Below, one piece after another: positions 38,924-40,217 of a stretch of DNA of 40,217 nt. The first letter of the stretch is position 1. Each line of letters starts with the position of its first letter. The stretch comes from an uncultured Bacteroidales bacterium (GTDB lineage: Bacteria; Bacteroidota; Bacteroidia; Bacteroidales; UBA932): NCBI GenBank assembly GCA_900320545.1, contig ONSU01000020.1, positions 1 through 40,217 on the forward strand, read 5' to 3'. The notes under the pieces are model-generated. The model searched no databases and was not told the origin of the DNA. It saw only the letters and a program-made list of their open reading frames with translations. Made by a program: the position numbers and the translations under genes.

Positions 38924-40217
38924 CTATCGATAGAACAACTTCAACATATTGATCGTAGCGTATGGCCCCGCCAGTTCATATGTACTTTCGATGAATATCT
39001 GACAGTTGGACGGCGTGAATGTCCCGTTCCCGGTCAGGTTGTCGAAACTTTGTTCCTTGTCGCTTTTCTCCGGGCTTCCCCGGGAAATGACGGTCGATCC
39101 TGCGAGTTTGATATTCAGAGTCGTCTTAACGTATATCAGGCCGGCCTTAAGGGTCTTTAACGACCCGTAAGCGGAAACGCTGACGGGAATGTTCTCCGGG
39201 ATATTAAACTGAGTTTTGGACGTGATGTTGGCATCTCCGGATCCCATGACTCCGCCGATTTTGACGTATGTTGACCGGAAATCCACATTCCACGAACCTT
39301 TTTCCCAGGTGTCTTCCGTAAATGAAGTCGTCATCCAAGGCAACCCGGTCAGAATCCAGTTACGCTGAGCCGTGGCCTCGACACCGTCGAACGTGAAGGA
39401 GCATCTGAAGGTGTGGCTGCTCCAGCTCTGGCCGGTATAATCGGGTAAACTGAGCATACGGGAGCCGCTTGCGAAGTCGAAGGCGGTTTCTGCGGACGTG
39501 TCGTATTGGTACTTCTGGCTATGGGAGTATTTACTGTCCTGCAGAAGGGCGGGCGCCACATTGACCGTCACGGACGGATCGTAGATTGTAGAGCCGTCCT
39601 TGGTATTGGCGGTTGCCGTGCTGGCGCTCTGACCGTTGGTGCCTTTATAGCAATCGTAACTCGTGTAGCCGCCCGGAGTCACCGAGATGGACGGAGCGGG
39701 GGACACAGTCGTGCCCGAACCCTGTCTGGTCTTGATGGAAGAGCCGTTGGTGAGATTGCAGGTGGCGCTTACCGTGTATGTTCCTTGCGGAAGATAGGTA
39801 TAGCCGTTTTCGACAGTCATTATGCCGGAGGCGGCATCCAGGCTCCGTACCACGACGTCGTCGCCGTTTTTGAGCTGTACGCTCCAGGTTCCCAGTTCGG
39901 CCGCTGCACCGGCGAGGCCGGGAATGGTGAGTTCGGCCTTCGTGCCCGTAAGGACACCGGCGTCATAGGTATGCGTCAGACTGACCGTCGGGGTGAAGTC
40001 CGCCAGAGAGAGTCCGACGGTTCCAAGCATGTAAATCTCCCCGGCTTCGGCCGTGAGGGTTCTGGTCGTCTGTGCCGTGTATACGTTTCCGTCTTTTGTC
40101 GTGACGGTAAAGGTAAATCCGTTGGTGTACGTTCCCGGTGCGATTACGACGAAGAATGTCGAATTCTTGGGAAGCGCACTCGTGCCGAGTGTGACGCTCG
40201 ATGCTCCGCTGACGGAG
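38924..40217 (-). CDS. fimbrillin-like surface protein, 5' part beyond the window
   Basis: The frame stays open to the right edge, giving at least 431 residues; the methionine at 40030 is internal. The visible N-terminal part, with FFVVIAPGTYTNGFTFTV, KDGNVYTAQTTRTLTAEAGEIYMLGT and VSLADFTPTVSLTH, resembles the end of a fimbrillin-like domain of Bacteroidales surface proteins. Next comes a region with TGTKAELTIPGLAGAAAELGTWSVQLKNGDDVVVRS and YTYLPQGTYTVSATCNL. The C-terminal 150 residues have no recognised domain. Probably a cell-surface or fimbrial lipoprotein whose signal peptide is out of view. A clear terminator follows. Confidence 0.68.
   Translation of the reverse strand, partial: SVSGASSVTLGTSALPKNSTFFVVIAPGTYTNGFTFTVTTKDGNVYTAQTTRTLTAEAGEIYMLGTVGLSLADFTPTVSLTHTYDAGVLTGTKAELTIPGLAGAAAELGTWSVQLKNGDDVVVRSLDAASGIMTVENGYTYLPQGTYTVSATCNLTNGSSIKTRQGSGTTVSPAPSISVTPGGYTSYDCYKGTNGQSASTATANTKDGSTIYDPSVTVNVAPALLQDSKYSHSQKYQYDTSAETAFDFASGSRMLSLPDYTGQSWSSHTFRCSFTFDGVEATAQRNWILTGLPWMTTSFTEDTWEKGSWNVDFRSTYVKIGGVMGSGDANITSKTQFNIPENIPVSVSAYGSLKTLKAGLIYVKTTLNIKLAGSTVISRGSPEKSDKEQSFDNLTGNGTFTPSNCQIFIESTYELAGPYATINMLKLFYR

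Overview
The window looks like a chromosomal piece of a GC-rich, strictly anaerobic member of the Bacteroidales, probably gut-associated. The evidence is the repeated Bacteroidetes-type promoter (TTG, 19-20 nt, TAnnTTTG), families typical of the phylum (DUF5686, DUF5715, DUF4956, DUF2490, FISUMP-like lipoproteins, fimbrillin-like surface protein), and anaerobic enzymes: class III ribonucleotide reductase, [FeFe] hydrogenase, rubredoxin and rubrerythrin. No rRNA, CRISPR array, prophage or transposase gene is visible. The first (surE) and last (surface protein) genes are cut by the window edges.

Layout. 1-6522: envelope and surface-glycan genes: surE (partial), lpxB and a Wzx-like flippase on +; an F420-hydrogenase-beta-like protein and a polysaccharide pyruvyl transferase on -; a family 2 glycosyltransferase on +. 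6523-6844: non-coding, with an array of short palindromic/tandem repeats. 6845-8513: queC-queD-queE (preQ0 synthesis) on -. 8615-10829: nfnA-nfnB. 10844-12262: rnpB (RNase P RNA), an NlpC/P60 protein, rubredoxin and tRNA-Ala(CGC). 12298-17843: rubrerythrin, a GH36 alpha-galactosidase, nrdG and nrdD on -. 18062-19435: a lipoprotein. 19611-23773: hydB-hydA-hydC, a trimeric NAD-linked [FeFe] hydrogenase. 23770-27531, opposite strand: its maturation genes hydE-hydG-(DUF6440)-hydF. 27613-31267: trmO, then a small secreted protein, a VTC-type polyphosphate polymerase, a DUF4956 membrane protein and a DUF2490 outer-membrane protein. 31264-40217: envelope proteins, an organophosphate-type MFS transporter and a lipoprotein class-I amidotransferase.

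How it works together. NfnAB and HydABC could balance NADH, NADPH and reduced ferredoxin and dispose of electrons as H2. HydE, HydG and HydF build the H-cluster. NrdDG makes deoxynucleotides without oxygen, while rubredoxin and rubrerythrin remove peroxide.

The most unusual signal is a short mobile-looking element: a hairpin with ATTCCGGA/TCCGGAAT arms followed by degenerate units around GGAATGACGG. It lies between genes at 6631-6750 (period 22-23 bp) and also inside three conserved protein genes: the F420-beta-like gene and hydF (period 21 bp, so frame-neutral) and trmO. There it adds loop peptides where the families, as I remember them, have shorter loops. A 108-bp MITE-like element with perfect 18-bp terminal inverted repeats sits between the polyphosphate polymerase and DUF4956 genes. 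A 24-bp hairpin downstream of tRNA-Ala includes the tRNA's own 3' acceptor strand.
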